Assembly: GCA_030430625.1 (NCBI GenBank)
Contig: JAUIKL010000006.1
Location: 1-64,000 of the forward strand
Length of the DNA: 64,000 nt
Direction of reading: 5' to 3'
Origin: Gemmatimonadota bacterium
Lineage (GTDB): Bacteria; Gemmatimonadota; Gemmatimonadetes; Longimicrobiales; Gaopeijiaceae
Under the pieces are notes generated by a model. That model did not search any database. It was not told the origin of the DNA and saw only the letters and a program-made list of their open reading frames with translations. Made by a program: the position numbers and the translations under genes. This document shows positions 5,823-14,212 of this stretch, piece by piece (the stretch's first letter is position 1; the number at the start of each line of letters is the position of its first letter).

Positions 5823-8483
5823 CTATCGCCGCAATGACGACGCCGGATCCACCCGCACGGCACGCCCCGCCGGCAGCGCCGTCGCCACGAGTGACACGGC
5901 GCCGAGCCCGACGACGGCCACGACGATCCACCCGCTCGCGCCCATCTCGACGCTCTCCACGAACGCGCTCAGCCGCCCCCGCGCGGCCAGGGACAGCCCC
6001 ACCCCGGCCAACGCCCCGACGGCCCACAGGCGGACGGAGTGGCCGAGGACCGATCGGAAGACCCGGTCCGGCGTCGCGCCAAGCGCCATGCGCATGGCCA
6101 GCTCACCCTCGCGCCGACCGACGGAGTAGGCCACGACGCCGTACACTCCGAGCCCGGCCAACGTCGCGGCGACGCCGCCGAATGCCACGAGAAGGAAGAC
6201 GCCGAGCCGAAAGCCGGCGTAGCTGTCGGCAACCCGGCGCTCCATGGTCTCCACGTCGACGACGGGCATGCGGGGCTCGACCTCGGCCACTGCGGCCCGG
6301 AGGGCGGCACCGTAGGCGGCGGGTTCGCCGTTGGTTCGGGCGACTACGGCGAAGCGTCTCTCGGGGCTCTGAAGCACGGGAAAGTAGACGTGCCCCTCCC
6401 CGACCTCGCCCAGACGCTGGTCGGGCACGTCGGCCACGACCCCGACGACCTCGGCGGCGTCCCTCGACAGGGCACCGACCTGGACGAACGCACCGACGGG
6501 GGAACGGCCGGGCCAATACCGGTCGGCCACGGCGCGGTCGACGACGACGACGGGGGGAGCGTCGGGTCCGTCCGAGAGGCTCAGGCCCCGCCCGGCTTCG
6601 ACGGCGATGCGCATGACGTCGAAGTACCCGGGCCCGACGGCGCGCATGTTGGCGTGGGGCTCGAGATCTTCCACCTGCGCGCCGGCGTCGACGAGGTCGA
6701 AGCTGGCCGACCAGCCGACGCCCTGGAGCGGCAGGAAATTCGCGACGCTCGCACCCTCCACACCGGGGATCGCCTGGATGCGATCGACGAGACGACGGAC
6801 GACATCGGGCGCGCGCTCCCCCTCGGCCAGATCCTGTGGCAACTCGACGGTCATCGAGAGCACACCGGTCGGGACGAAGCCGGGGTCCTGCTCGGCCAGC
6901 GTGCGAAGGGACGACACGGAGCCGCCGACGCTGACCACGAGGGCGGTCGCCAGCGCGACCTGGAGTGTCACGAGACCGTCCCGTAGACGTCGGGCACCGG
7001 CCGATCCACCACTCCGTCGCTCCGAAGCGGACAGGGCGGGTCGCGGATCGGTACGAACGGCGAAGACGACGGGGGCCACGGCCATGACGAGGGTGGTTAC
7101 GAGGGTGACGCCGGCCGCGAAGAGGACGACGGTCGGGTCGATACGTAGGGGACCGAGCCCGCGCAGGACCTCGAGGTCGACGCGTTCGACGAGGGTGAGT
7201 AGGCGATGCGCCAGGAGGAGGCCGCCGGCCCCTCCGACGAAGGCCAGGATCGCGGCCTCGACCACGGCGGCCGACGCGAGTGGTGCGGCCCCGGAGCCGA
7301 GCGCCCTCCGCAGACCGTACTCGGTGATCCGCCCCTCGGCGCGCGCCATCGTCACGGTGACGATGTTCACGCACGCCAACGCCAGGACCGAAAACATCGC
7401 CCCGAGAAGGAGAAGGATGGCGGGGCCACTCGTGCGAGACCGTTCGTCGGCCAGGCTCCGGATCCTGCGTCGCTGAGCGTTGTCCTCGAAGCGATGCGGT
7501 GCGACCTCGGCCAGCCGTGTGTTCAGCGCCCGGACTGGGTCGTTCGCTACGGCGTCCGGGGTGAGGCGGATCATGCCGAAGAGGAACTGCCACCCCCACC
7601 GGTCGTCGCCGTACCACTCGGGCCCGAGCGCGAGGGGGCGCCACGCCTCGGCCTCCTGCGGTACCACGCCCTCGACGGGTGCGACCCCGACGACACGCAC
7701 GGTGCGGCCATCGAGCTCCACGGTGCCGCCGACGAGCGCGGGATCGCGTCCGAACGCCCGATCCCACAGCCCCTCCGAGATCACGACGGCGTCGTCCCGA
7801 CCGGGCACGAACTCCTCGTCGACGAAGAAGCGTCCCGCCACGGGCTGAGCGCCGAGTAGGTCGAAGAAGCCCTCCGACACGCGCGGCGCCGCGAGCCGTC
7901 GGGGTTCGCCGGCCGTCGTCATGTGCACACTCTCGCCGATGCTCCACCCGGCGGTCTCCTCGACGACACCCTCGAAGGCATCGAGGTCGGCCAGGTCGAC
8001 GGGAGCCACGGCAAGGATCGCGTCGGGGTCCCGCTCGGTCCCGGTGAAGAGGTGGAAGACCCGGTCGGCGCCCGGATACGGGAAGGGCTTCAGGTACGCC
8101 GCGTGCGCCAACGAGAACATCACCGTCGTCGCACCGAGGGCGACCATCAGCGTGAGCGCGATTACGAACGACGTTCCGGGCGTCCGCACCACGGCCCGCA
8201 TGGCATCGCGCCAGACTCGACTCCACATCATCCCCACCCCTCCTCTCGAATTCACCGTGTCGCGTCGTCGTCGCGCGACCCCGTCCCGCATCCGTTCCAA
8301 CACCCCGGCCCACACCAGGGCGGCCCCCTCCCGCACGTACCAGACTTCGGCCCGCCACCACGGGTGCGCCGAGAGAATCCGTTCGTGGAACTCCTCGTCG
8401 AGGTCACCGAGCGCGTCGGCGCCTCGTGCACCCAGGAGCCGGGCGAGCAGCGCCCGCACCCCATCGGAGGGCCGCACCCTCAC
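5823..8483 (-). CDS. ADOP-type permease (MacB/FtsX superfamily), module 1
   Basis: An 886-residue permease of the ADOP (acidobacterial duplicated orphan permease) type. An N-terminal cytosolic region of about 85 residues carries a helical EEFHERI segment. Then follow two repeats of membrane anchor, large periplasmic MacB-like core domain and three further membrane segments, ending in FtsX cores (residues about 370-470 and 760-870). Known relatives are thought to work without a dedicated ATPase or with an unlinked one; substrate unknown. The GTG start overlaps the PadR stop (GTGA), so it is translationally coupled to its regulator. Unusually, an ABC ATPase follows two genes downstream. Confidence 0.9.
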   Translation of the reverse strand: MRVRPSDGVRALLARLLGARGADALGDLDEEFHERILSAHPWWRAEVWYVREGAALVWAGVLERMRDGVARRRRDTVNSRGGVGMMWSRVWRDAMRAVVRTPGTSFVIALTLMVALGATTVMFSLAHAAYLKPFPYPGADRVFHLFTGTERDPDAILAVAPVDLADLDAFEGVVEETAGWSIGESVHMTTAGEPRRLAAPRVSEGFFDLLGAQPVAGRFFVDEEFVPGRDDAVVISEGLWDRAFGRDPALVGGTVELDGRTVRVVGVAPVEGVVPQEAEAWRPLALGPEWYGDDRWGWQFLFGMIRLTPDAVANDPVRALNTRLAEVAPHRFEDNAQRRRIRSLADERSRTSGPAILLLLGAMFSVLALACVNIVTVTMARAEGRITEYGLRRALGSGAAPLASAAVVEAAILAFVGGAGGLLLAHRLLTLVERVDLEVLRGLGPLRIDPTVVLFAAGVTLVTTLVMAVAPVVFAVRTDPRPALSASERRSGGSAGARRLRDGLVTLQVALATALVVSVGGSVSSLRTLAEQDPGFVPTGVLSMTVELPQDLAEGERAPDVVRRLVDRIQAIPGVEGASVANFLPLQGVGWSASFDLVDAGAQVEDLEPHANMRAVGPGYFDVMRIAVEAGRGLSLSDGPDAPPVVVVDRAVADRYWPGRSPVGAFVQVGALSRDAAEVVGVVADVPDQRLGEVGEGHVYFPVLQSPERRFAVVARTNGEPAAYGAALRAAVAEVEPRMPVVDVETMERRVADSYAGFRLGVFLLVAFGGVAATLAGLGVYGVVAYSVGRREGELAMRMALGATPDRVFRSVLGHSVRLWAVGALAGVGLSLAARGRLSAFVESVEMGASGWIVVAVVGLGAVSLVATALPAGRAVRVDPASSLRR

Positions 8484-8800
8484 GAGCTCAGCTGCTCTTC
8501 GAGGCCCTGTCTCATGCGATCGCTGTTTCGGATCGCTTCGCGAAGCGCGTCCATTCCGACGGGCGTGAGCGCCCAGAAGCGCTTGGCCCGCCCGCCCCGC
8601 GTCGGCGTCGCCTCCCCCAGCGTCGAGACGATCTGCGCCTTCCGCTCCATCCGGCGGAGTGCCGAGTAGATCGCCCCGCGGCTCAGCGATCGGCCGGTCC
8701 GCTCCTCGATCTCGTCGCGGATCGAGACACCGTACGCCTCGACGTCGAGACGCATGATGGCCAGCAGGACGAGTGTCTCCAGCTCACCGAGATTGCTCAT
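8480..8800 (-). CDS. PadR-family transcriptional regulator, module 1
   Basis: A winged-helix repressor of 106 residues when started at ATG 8800 (MSNLGELETLVLLAI, the usual PadR N-terminus); an in-frame codon at 8821 would add seven residues. The block YGVSIRDEIEERTGRSLSRG and then AIYSALRRMERK is the PadR recognition region, followed by the wing with RGGRAKRFWALT. It heads the unit and overlaps the ADOP permease by 4 bp. A perfect palindrome 46 bp upstream is its likely operator, giving autoregulation of regulator and permease together. Confidence 0.9.
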   Translation of the reverse strand: MSNLGELETLVLLAIMRLDVEAYGVSIRDEIEERTGRSLSRGAIYSALRRMERKAQIVSTLGEATPTRGGRAKRFWALTPVGMDALREAIRNSDRMRQGLEEQLSS

Positions 8801-8846
8801 GCCCCTCCCCTTCTCGCTCATCGGGATCGAATCGACGTCATCGCAT

Positions 8847-8869
8847 TATTGTGTACGACGCACACAATA
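8847..8869. promoter_or_regulatory. Palindromic operator, probable PadR site
   Basis: TATTGTGT (8847-8854) and ACACAATA (8862-8869) form a perfect 8-bp inverted repeat with a 7-bp spacer, in an AT-rich island of otherwise GC-rich DNA, upstream of the PadR gene. Inverted TTGT/ACAA-type sites are usual for PadR repressors. The site also faces the secreted-protein gene region on its other side, but that gene ends here, so only the PadR/ADOP unit would be controlled. Confidence 0.65.
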
Positions 8870-8929
8870 TGAAAAAGGTTCAAATCGTCGGGAGTCGAGG
8901 CACCGACGATAGTCGCTCGAAGGCGCTTC

Positions 8930-9802
8930 CTACCCGCTCAGTCGACCGGCCACCCGGAGGGCGGCCAGCTGAAGTGCATCCGCCAGCGCACGCGCGTAGG
9001 TCTCGACGAACCACTGCCCCCGCTCCGACCGGTACGCCTCGGCAGCCGAGGCGGCCAACGAGTCGTCGACCGGCTGGAGTCGATGGAGGTAGGTCGCCAC
9101 GGCGAACTCCCGTCCCCGACGCAGCTGCTCCTCTCGGCTGGCCGGCGCCAGCTCTTCGTAGGATGCGCTCCTCCCGTCGGTGATCAGAGAGGCGACCCGA
9201 TGAGCTCCCTCGCGGGCGGTCTCGTCCAGGAGGAGGTAGAAGACCGCGGTCTGTTGGGCGTCCGCCAATTCGGTGAGGACGTCGACGCGCTCGGGGCGCG
9301 GGGGCGTCGAGCGGAGGCTTCGCATGAACACGTCCAGACTCTCGTCGGGTTCGTAGGTGGCCACGAGGCCGTTCACCCGTCCGATCGGCCCGTTCAGGAA
9401 CAGCTCCGATGCCTCGACCAATTCCTCGACTCGGGCGCGCTCCCGCAGCGCGTCGATCACGTGGCCCCGCAACCGGTCGGGTGCGAACTCCTCACGCACG
9501 ATGGCTTCGGCCTCGCCTCCCACGACTTCACCCGCGGACTCCGTGACCTGTCCGAGGGCGAACAGGAACGCCTCGGCCTGGCCCATCAGAACGTCGTCGG
9601 CAAAGGACGACTCCAGGATCACTTCGATGGCGACGGAATCGTCCTGGGCGCCGGAGTCATCCGACGCGAGGGAGTCCTCCTGAGCGTGGACGGCGGCTGG
9701 ACCGACGAGGACGCCGAGCGGCACGAGTCCCACGAGCGCGTGAGCCGACCGCGAGCGTCGCCAGCAGCGGCGCCTACCGGTTCGATGATGGTTTCGAGTC
9801 AC
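8930..9802 (-). CDS. Secreted protein of unknown function
   Basis: A 290-residue protein with a basic N-terminus, a hydrophobic core and a probable signal-peptidase site after AAVHA (near residue 40). The mature part starts with an acidic, Ser/Asp-rich tract (residues about 42-57) and is otherwise helical, with repeated RVxxL/VEELVEA-type segments similar in style to periplasmic helical-repeat proteins such as DUF2059, though that match is not firm. It starts at GTG and stands alone, 108 bp from the PadR gene and 156 bp from the divergent SulP gene. Confidence 0.65.
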   Translation of the reverse strand: MTRNHHRTGRRRCWRRSRSAHALVGLVPLGVLVGPAAVHAQEDSLASDDSGAQDDSVAIEVILESSFADDVLMGQAEAFLFALGQVTESAGEVVGGEAEAIVREEFAPDRLRGHVIDALRERARVEELVEASELFLNGPIGRVNGLVATYEPDESLDVFMRSLRSTPPRPERVDVLTELADAQQTAVFYLLLDETAREGAHRVASLITDGRSASYEELAPASREEQLRRGREFAVATYLHRLQPVDDSLAASAAEAYRSERGQWFVETYARALADALQLAALRVAGRLSG

Positions 9803-9893
9803 GAAGGGCCTCGTGCCGAAGGGTGATGCGATGCTACCCGACCCGGACCCATTCGTCCCCGTCCGCGCGGGAACGAGTGACCTTTGCGCTCGA

Positions 9894-9922
9894 TGTCATA
9901 ATATGTCATAGTTATTATGACA
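9894..9922. promoter_or_regulatory. 29-bp palindromic operator upstream of the SulP operon
   Basis: TGTCATAATA (9894-9903) and TATTATGACA (9913-9922) are a perfect 10-bp inverted repeat with a 9-bp spacer that itself contains another TGTCATA. It lies 36 bp before the SulP start. The operon encodes a GntR/UTRA regulator, the obvious candidate to bind it. Strongly AT-rich against its surroundings. Confidence 0.7.
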
Positions 9923-9958
9923 AGTGACACGGAATCCCCGACACCTGCCTGACAACAC

Positions 9959-11659
9959 ATGTCCGAACCGGCGGGCCGCACCCGCACCCCCGCATGGCTC
10001 GCCACCCTCCCGCTGGTGCGCTCGCTCGCCGGCTATGGGGGCGGGGACATGCGGGCGGACGTCGCTGCGGGGGCCACGGTGGGTGTCATGCTCATCCCGC
10101 AGGGGATGGCGTACGCGCTCGTGGCGGGGCTTCCACCGGTCTATGGCCTCTACGCCGCCCTCGTCCCGCTGGCGGTCTACGCGGCTCTGGGTACCTCACG
10201 ACAGCTCGCGGTCGGTCCGGTGGCCATGGTCTCGCTGCTCGTGGCCGACGGGGTCGGACCCCTGGCCGCCGACGATCCGACCCGGTACGCGGCCCTCGCG
10301 GTCATCCTGGCCGGCCTGGTCGGGTTGATCCAGTTCGGGCTGGGTGTCGTGAGGGGCGGCTTCCTGGTGAACCTCCTGTCGCACCCGGTTCTGGCCGGCT
10401 TCACATCGGCGGCGGCCATCATCATCGGGATGAGTCAGCTGGGAAGCCTGACGGGGATCGTGCTCGACAAGGCTCCGGTGCACGAGATGCTCCTTCAGTC
10501 GACATCCCAGTGGCGGGACGCGCACGGACCCACCGTCCTGCTCGGCGTCGGAGCCATCGCAGCCGGGGTCGGTCTCCGACGGATCGCACCGCGGGTCCCC
10601 GCGCCGATCATCCTCGTTGCCGTGGGCACGGCCATCGCCTGGGTCATGGACCTCCCGAGCGTCGGTGTGGCGGTCGTCGGCGAGATCCCGTCCGGCCTCC
10701 CCGTTCCATCCCTTCCCTGGGCCGGCTTCGGCTCGGGGCGCACCGGCCTCGAGTCGAGGTTGGGGGCCGATGCGGTGGCACTCCTCCCGACGGCACTGGC
10801 CATCTCGCTCGTGGGGTTCATGGAGTCGATCGCGGTGGCGAAGGTGTACGCGACCCGGAACCGGTACGACCTCGACGCCGACCAGGAGCTTCGAGCCCTC
10901 GGACTGGCCAACATCGCGGGGGCGTTCTTCCAGGCGTTCCCGGTGACGGGCGGCTTCTCACGGACCGCGGTGAACGCGCAGGCCGGAGCACGCACCCAGC
11001 TCTCCTCCCTGATCAGCGTCGGGGTGATCCTCGTCACCCTGCTCTTCCTGACCCCACTCTTCCACACACTCCCCAAGGCGATCCTCGCGGCGATCATCGT
11101 CGTGGCCGTAGCCGGCCTCGTCGACCTGGCGGGCGCTGTCGAGCTCTGGCGCGTCGACCGGCAGGACTTCGCGCTGATGATGCTGACCTTCCTCGCGACC
11201 CTCGTCTTCGGTATCGAGGAGGGCGTTCTGGCGGGAGCTGCGATGTCCCTGGCGGTCGTGGTTCACCAGATCAGCACCCCTCACATCGCGATCCTGGGCC
11301 GTGTCCCGGACGGGACAGCCGTCCTTCGCCTCGACGCGTCGCTCTTCTACGGCAACGCCGACGCCTTTCGTACCGCGGCACGCCGCGCCTTCCGATCCGC
11401 GTGCTCGACAGCGTCCCACGACCGCACGCCCCGACTCGTCATCGACGCGTACCCGATGAATCGTGTCGACTCGACGGGCCTTCACGTACTCTCCGACCTC
11501 GTGAGAGAGATCCGGGAGGCCGGGGGCGAAGTGCACTTCGCGGGAGCGAAGGGGGCGCTGGCCACGAAGCTCGAGCGCGCGGGTCTGGTGCAGAGCCTGG
11601 GCCCGGAGTGCTTCCACGCGGACTGCGGCTCCGCCCTCGATGCACACGCACCCGCCTGA
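9959..11659 (+). CDS. SulP-family anion transporter with STAS domain
   Basis: A 566-residue inner-membrane transporter. The N-terminal block MLIPQGMAYA near residues 47-56 is the conserved SulP signature, followed by about 12 hydrophobic segments to residue 430 and a cytosolic STAS domain at about 440-560 (DAYPMNRVDSTGLHVL, with the Ser-Thr phosphoacceptor-like position). The family moves sulfate, bicarbonate or other anions. It is first in a three-gene operon with a GntR/UTRA regulator and a small membrane protein. No sulfate-assimilation or carbonic-anhydrase gene is next to it, so the substrate is open. Confidence 0.92.
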   Translation: MSEPAGRTRTPAWLATLPLVRSLAGYGGGDMRADVAAGATVGVMLIPQGMAYALVAGLPPVYGLYAALVPLAVYAALGTSRQLAVGPVAMVSLLVADGVGPLAADDPTRYAALAVILAGLVGLIQFGLGVVRGGFLVNLLSHPVLAGFTSAAAIIIGMSQLGSLTGIVLDKAPVHEMLLQSTSQWRDAHGPTVLLGVGAIAAGVGLRRIAPRVPAPIILVAVGTAIAWVMDLPSVGVAVVGEIPSGLPVPSLPWAGFGSGRTGLESRLGADAVALLPTALAISLVGFMESIAVAKVYATRNRYDLDADQELRALGLANIAGAFFQAFPVTGGFSRTAVNAQAGARTQLSSLISVGVILVTLLFLTPLFHTLPKAILAAIIVVAVAGLVDLAGAVELWRVDRQDFALMMLTFLATLVFGIEEGVLAGAAMSLAVVVHQISTPHIAILGRVPDGTAVLRLDASLFYGNADAFRTAARRAFRSACSTASHDRTPRLVIDAYPMNRVDSTGLHVLSDLVREIREAGGEVHFAGAKGALATKLERAGLVQSLGPECFHADCGSALDAHAPA

Positions 11660-11670
11660 GGAGGAACACC

Positions 11671-12525
11671 ATGTCGACCACCGATACCGGCCACGCCTTC
11701 GAACCCGGCCGTCCCCGTCACGCGCAGATCACTGCGTGGCTGAGAGACCAGGTCGCCGAGGGCCGGTACGCGCCCGGTCAGAAGCTCCCCAGCGAGCGCG
11801 AATTGGAGGAGCAGTTTTCGGTCAGCCGCATCACGGTCAGGCGATCCCTGGGTACACTCGAGTCCGAGGGTCTGATCTACCGACAGCAGGGCCTCGGCTC
11901 GTTCGTCGCTCAGCAGAAAATCACGCAGGGTCTCGTCCAGCTGACGAGCTTTGCCGAGGACATGCGCAGGGCCGGCCTCGAACCCCGAAGCCGGGTCCTC
12001 CACCGTGCGCCCGTGCGCGCTCCGGCCCGCGTGGCCGAGGCGCTCGGCCTCGAGCCCGGGGCCGCCGTCGAACGACTCGATCGCCTCCGCTTCGGGGACG
12101 ATGAGCCGATCGCGATCGATCGCACCTGGCTCCCGCTCTACTTCGCCATGCTGCTCGAACCACACGACCTCGAGCACCACACGGTCTACGAGGTGCTCGA
12201 AAACGAGTTCGATGTCCCGATCGACTCCGGTCGCTACCGGATCGAAGCGGGGGTCGCGAACTCGTGGACCTCCGAGCACCTGGGGGTCGACGAGGGATTT
12301 CCGCTGCTGGCCATCGAGCGCACGAGCTACACGGCCGACCTACGGCCGATCTATATGCAGCTCCGCTACTACCGAGCCGACCGCGTCTCCTTCGAGTTGG
12401 AGGCCACACGTGTGTCCGACGGACGAGTCAGCGGCATGCGTCTCGACGGCTTCGAGCCGGTGTTCGGGGCGAAGAATCCTCTCACGTCGGCCGGTGACGA
12501 ACAGGAGAACACCCATGTCGAATAA
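11671..12525 (+). CDS. GntR/HutC-family transcriptional regulator (UTRA domain)
   Basis: A 284-residue regulator starting at ATG 11671 behind a strong GAGGAGGAAC ribosome site. Residues about 16-80 are a GntR winged helix (AEGRYAPGQKLPSERELEEQ, then SRITVRRSL and GLGSFVAQQ); residues about 95-250 are a UTRA ligand-binding domain with RLRFGDDEPIAIDRTWLP and the closing FELEATR. HutC-type regulators sense small sugars, amino acids or nucleotide-like ligands. The gene sits 11 bp after the SulP transporter and probably acts on the palindrome at 9894-9922, linking transporter expression to an effector. Confidence 0.92.
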   Translation: MSTTDTGHAFEPGRPRHAQITAWLRDQVAEGRYAPGQKLPSERELEEQFSVSRITVRRSLGTLESEGLIYRQQGLGSFVAQQKITQGLVQLTSFAEDMRRAGLEPRSRVLHRAPVRAPARVAEALGLEPGAAVERLDRLRFGDDEPIAIDRTWLPLYFAMLLEPHDLEHHTVYEVLENEFDVPIDSGRYRIEAGVANSWTSEHLGVDEGFPLLAIERTSYTADLRPIYMQLRYYRADRVSFELEATRVSDGRVSGMRLDGFEPVFGAKNPLTSAGDEQENTHVE

Positions 12526-12757
12526 CACGAGCGACCTCCCTGCAGGGACGGTGATGACCTTCGGCCGAGCACCCGGGATCCTCGGGGTCGTCGGGGCGCT
12601 CGTCGGCGCCGCCGCCGCATTGGTCTTTCAGATCGACATCGGCTTCGGGCCGCCCTCGGTCCGACCGGCGACCGCGCTCCTGGCCGGCCTCGTCTTCGGC
12701 GCCGGGACCGGATGGCTGACGGGGCTGATCGGGTCGATGGGCTGGCTCGGAGAGTAG
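12515..12757 (+). CDS. Small two-segment membrane protein
   Basis: An 80-residue protein with two hydrophobic segments (about residues 20-43 and 50-72) rich in Gly and Ala. Its ATG overlaps the last 11 bp of the GntR gene, so it is translated as part of that operon. No family recognised; it may modify or stabilise the SulP transporter, but nothing in the sequence proves this. Confidence 0.65.
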   Translation: MSNNTSDLPAGTVMTFGRAPGILGVVGALVGAAAALVFQIDIGFGPPSVRPATALLAGLVFGAGTGWLTGLIGSMGWLGE

Positions 12758-12818
12758 GGGCGGAGCTCGCTCGGGGAGTAGCAGAGGGCCCGGCGAGCAG
12801 CACTGCGCCCCCGCCCAC

Positions 12819-14129
12819 TCACCCCGGGAAGCGCATCGACGACGGTCGCTCGGTCTGCCGGAGCCTGGCGCTGACCGTCCCCATCTCCCTCATGGCGCGC
12901 AGGAGGTTCTCCCCGGCCAGCTTCCGAAGATCCGCGTCCGACCAACCCCGGCGGAGGAGTTCGGCGAAGAGGTAGGGGAAGCGGGTGAGGTCGTCGAGTC
13001 CTTCGGCCATCGACGGTCCACCGGCGTCGTAGTAGTCGGCGCCGATGCCGACGTGGTCGACGCCCGCCACGTCCCGGATGTGCTCGATGTGATCGGCCAC
13101 GTCCGACAGCGTGCCGCGCGGGCGAGGGTTGGCCTCGGCCCACTCGGCGGCGCGGCGGTCCGCGTCCCGGGCCGGGAGCGACTCCGCCCAGTGCGCCCGC
13201 ACCGAGTCCCGACGGGCTCGCCACATGGGGCCCGCCGCCGGGACGAAGCCGGCGTAGAAGTTCACCATCACCACACCCCCGTTGTCGGCCATTCGCTGGA
13301 GCACGTCGTCCGGCACGTTGCGCGGATAACTGTTGATGGCCAGCGCGCTCGAGTGGGAGAAGATGACCGGCGCTCGGGTCACGGTGAGCACGTCGCGCAT
13401 CGCCTCGGCGCTCACATGGGAGATGTCGACGAACATCCCGAGACGGTTCATCTCCCGGACGACCTCTTCGCCGAACGGACTCAACCCGCCGTGCCGCGGG
13501 AGATCGGTGGCCGAGTCGACCCAGTCGATCGTCCGGTTGTGGCAGAGCGTCATGTAGCGAGCACCGAGCGTGTACAGCTGTCGCAGGGCGGCCAACGAGT
13601 TCTGAATGGCGTGGCCGCCCTCGATCCCGATCAGGGACGCGATCCGCCCCTCACCCACGACCCGATCGATATCGTCGGCGCTCCCGGCGAAGCCGAACGT
13701 CTCCGGATACCGATCGACGAGCCCGTGGATCTGATCGATCCCGCGCATCGCATGGCGAAGTGCGCCACCGGTGTCGATCGAATCCGAGTGCGTGTACGCA
13801 GACCAGAACTGCGCACCGATCTCGCCCTGACGAAGCCGGGGGATATCGGCGGGAAGCTCTGGCTGGATCCGCGTCAGGTCGGGCGCGGGCTCACCCCGCC
13901 CCTCCACGTCGAGCAGACGTGACGGGAGATCGTTGTGCCCCTCGACGAGGGGAGCACTTCGAAGGATCTGTCGGGCGCGCTCGAGCAGCGCGGGGTCGGG
14001 TTCGGGCAGCTGCGCCCGGACCATTCGGGGCCCGAACGCGGAGGCCGCCAGCACGACGGCCATGAACGTTCCACCCCGAACGAGACCACCCCGAAAGAGA
14101 CGGTTCACGCGCACGCTCGAATCCTTCAC
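12819..14129 (-). CDS. Secreted membrane-dipeptidase-like enzyme (peptidase M19)
   Basis: About 436 residues when started at GTG 14129; ATG 14063 is an alternative that would shorten the signal peptide. After a signal sequence ending near RMVRAQ come the M19 metal-binding features: EGHNDLP (HxD), IEGGHAI (bridging Glu), FSHSSALAI and DHVGIGADYYD. These enzymes are binuclear-zinc dipeptidases that cleave dipeptides, including those with D-residues, outside the cytoplasm. It lies just downstream of the sigma-54 activator on the same strand, 83 bp away, possibly as a readthrough partner. Confidence 0.9.
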   Translation of the reverse strand: MKDSSVRVNRLFRGGLVRGGTFMAVVLAASAFGPRMVRAQLPEPDPALLERARQILRSAPLVEGHNDLPSRLLDVEGRGEPAPDLTRIQPELPADIPRLRQGEIGAQFWSAYTHSDSIDTGGALRHAMRGIDQIHGLVDRYPETFGFAGSADDIDRVVGEGRIASLIGIEGGHAIQNSLAALRQLYTLGARYMTLCHNRTIDWVDSATDLPRHGGLSPFGEEVVREMNRLGMFVDISHVSAEAMRDVLTVTRAPVIFSHSSALAINSYPRNVPDDVLQRMADNGGVVMVNFYAGFVPAAGPMWRARRDSVRAHWAESLPARDADRRAAEWAEANPRPRGTLSDVADHIEHIRDVAGVDHVGIGADYYDAGGPSMAEGLDDLTRFPYLFAELLRRGWSDADLRKLAGENLLRAMREMGTVSARLRQTERPSSMRFPG

Positions 14130-14212
14130 ACGACACTCCGGCTCGGTTCGTCGGTTCCGGGCACTACTAGGCCTCTGGACAAGGATCCGACAGGTCCCCG
14201 CCGGTCCGACGG

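Noticed and set aside
6103-8361. Long alternative minus frame within ADOP module 1
   Set aside because: Arg-rich composition typical of a shifted frame in GC-rich DNA; the permease frame has membrane segments and family motifs.
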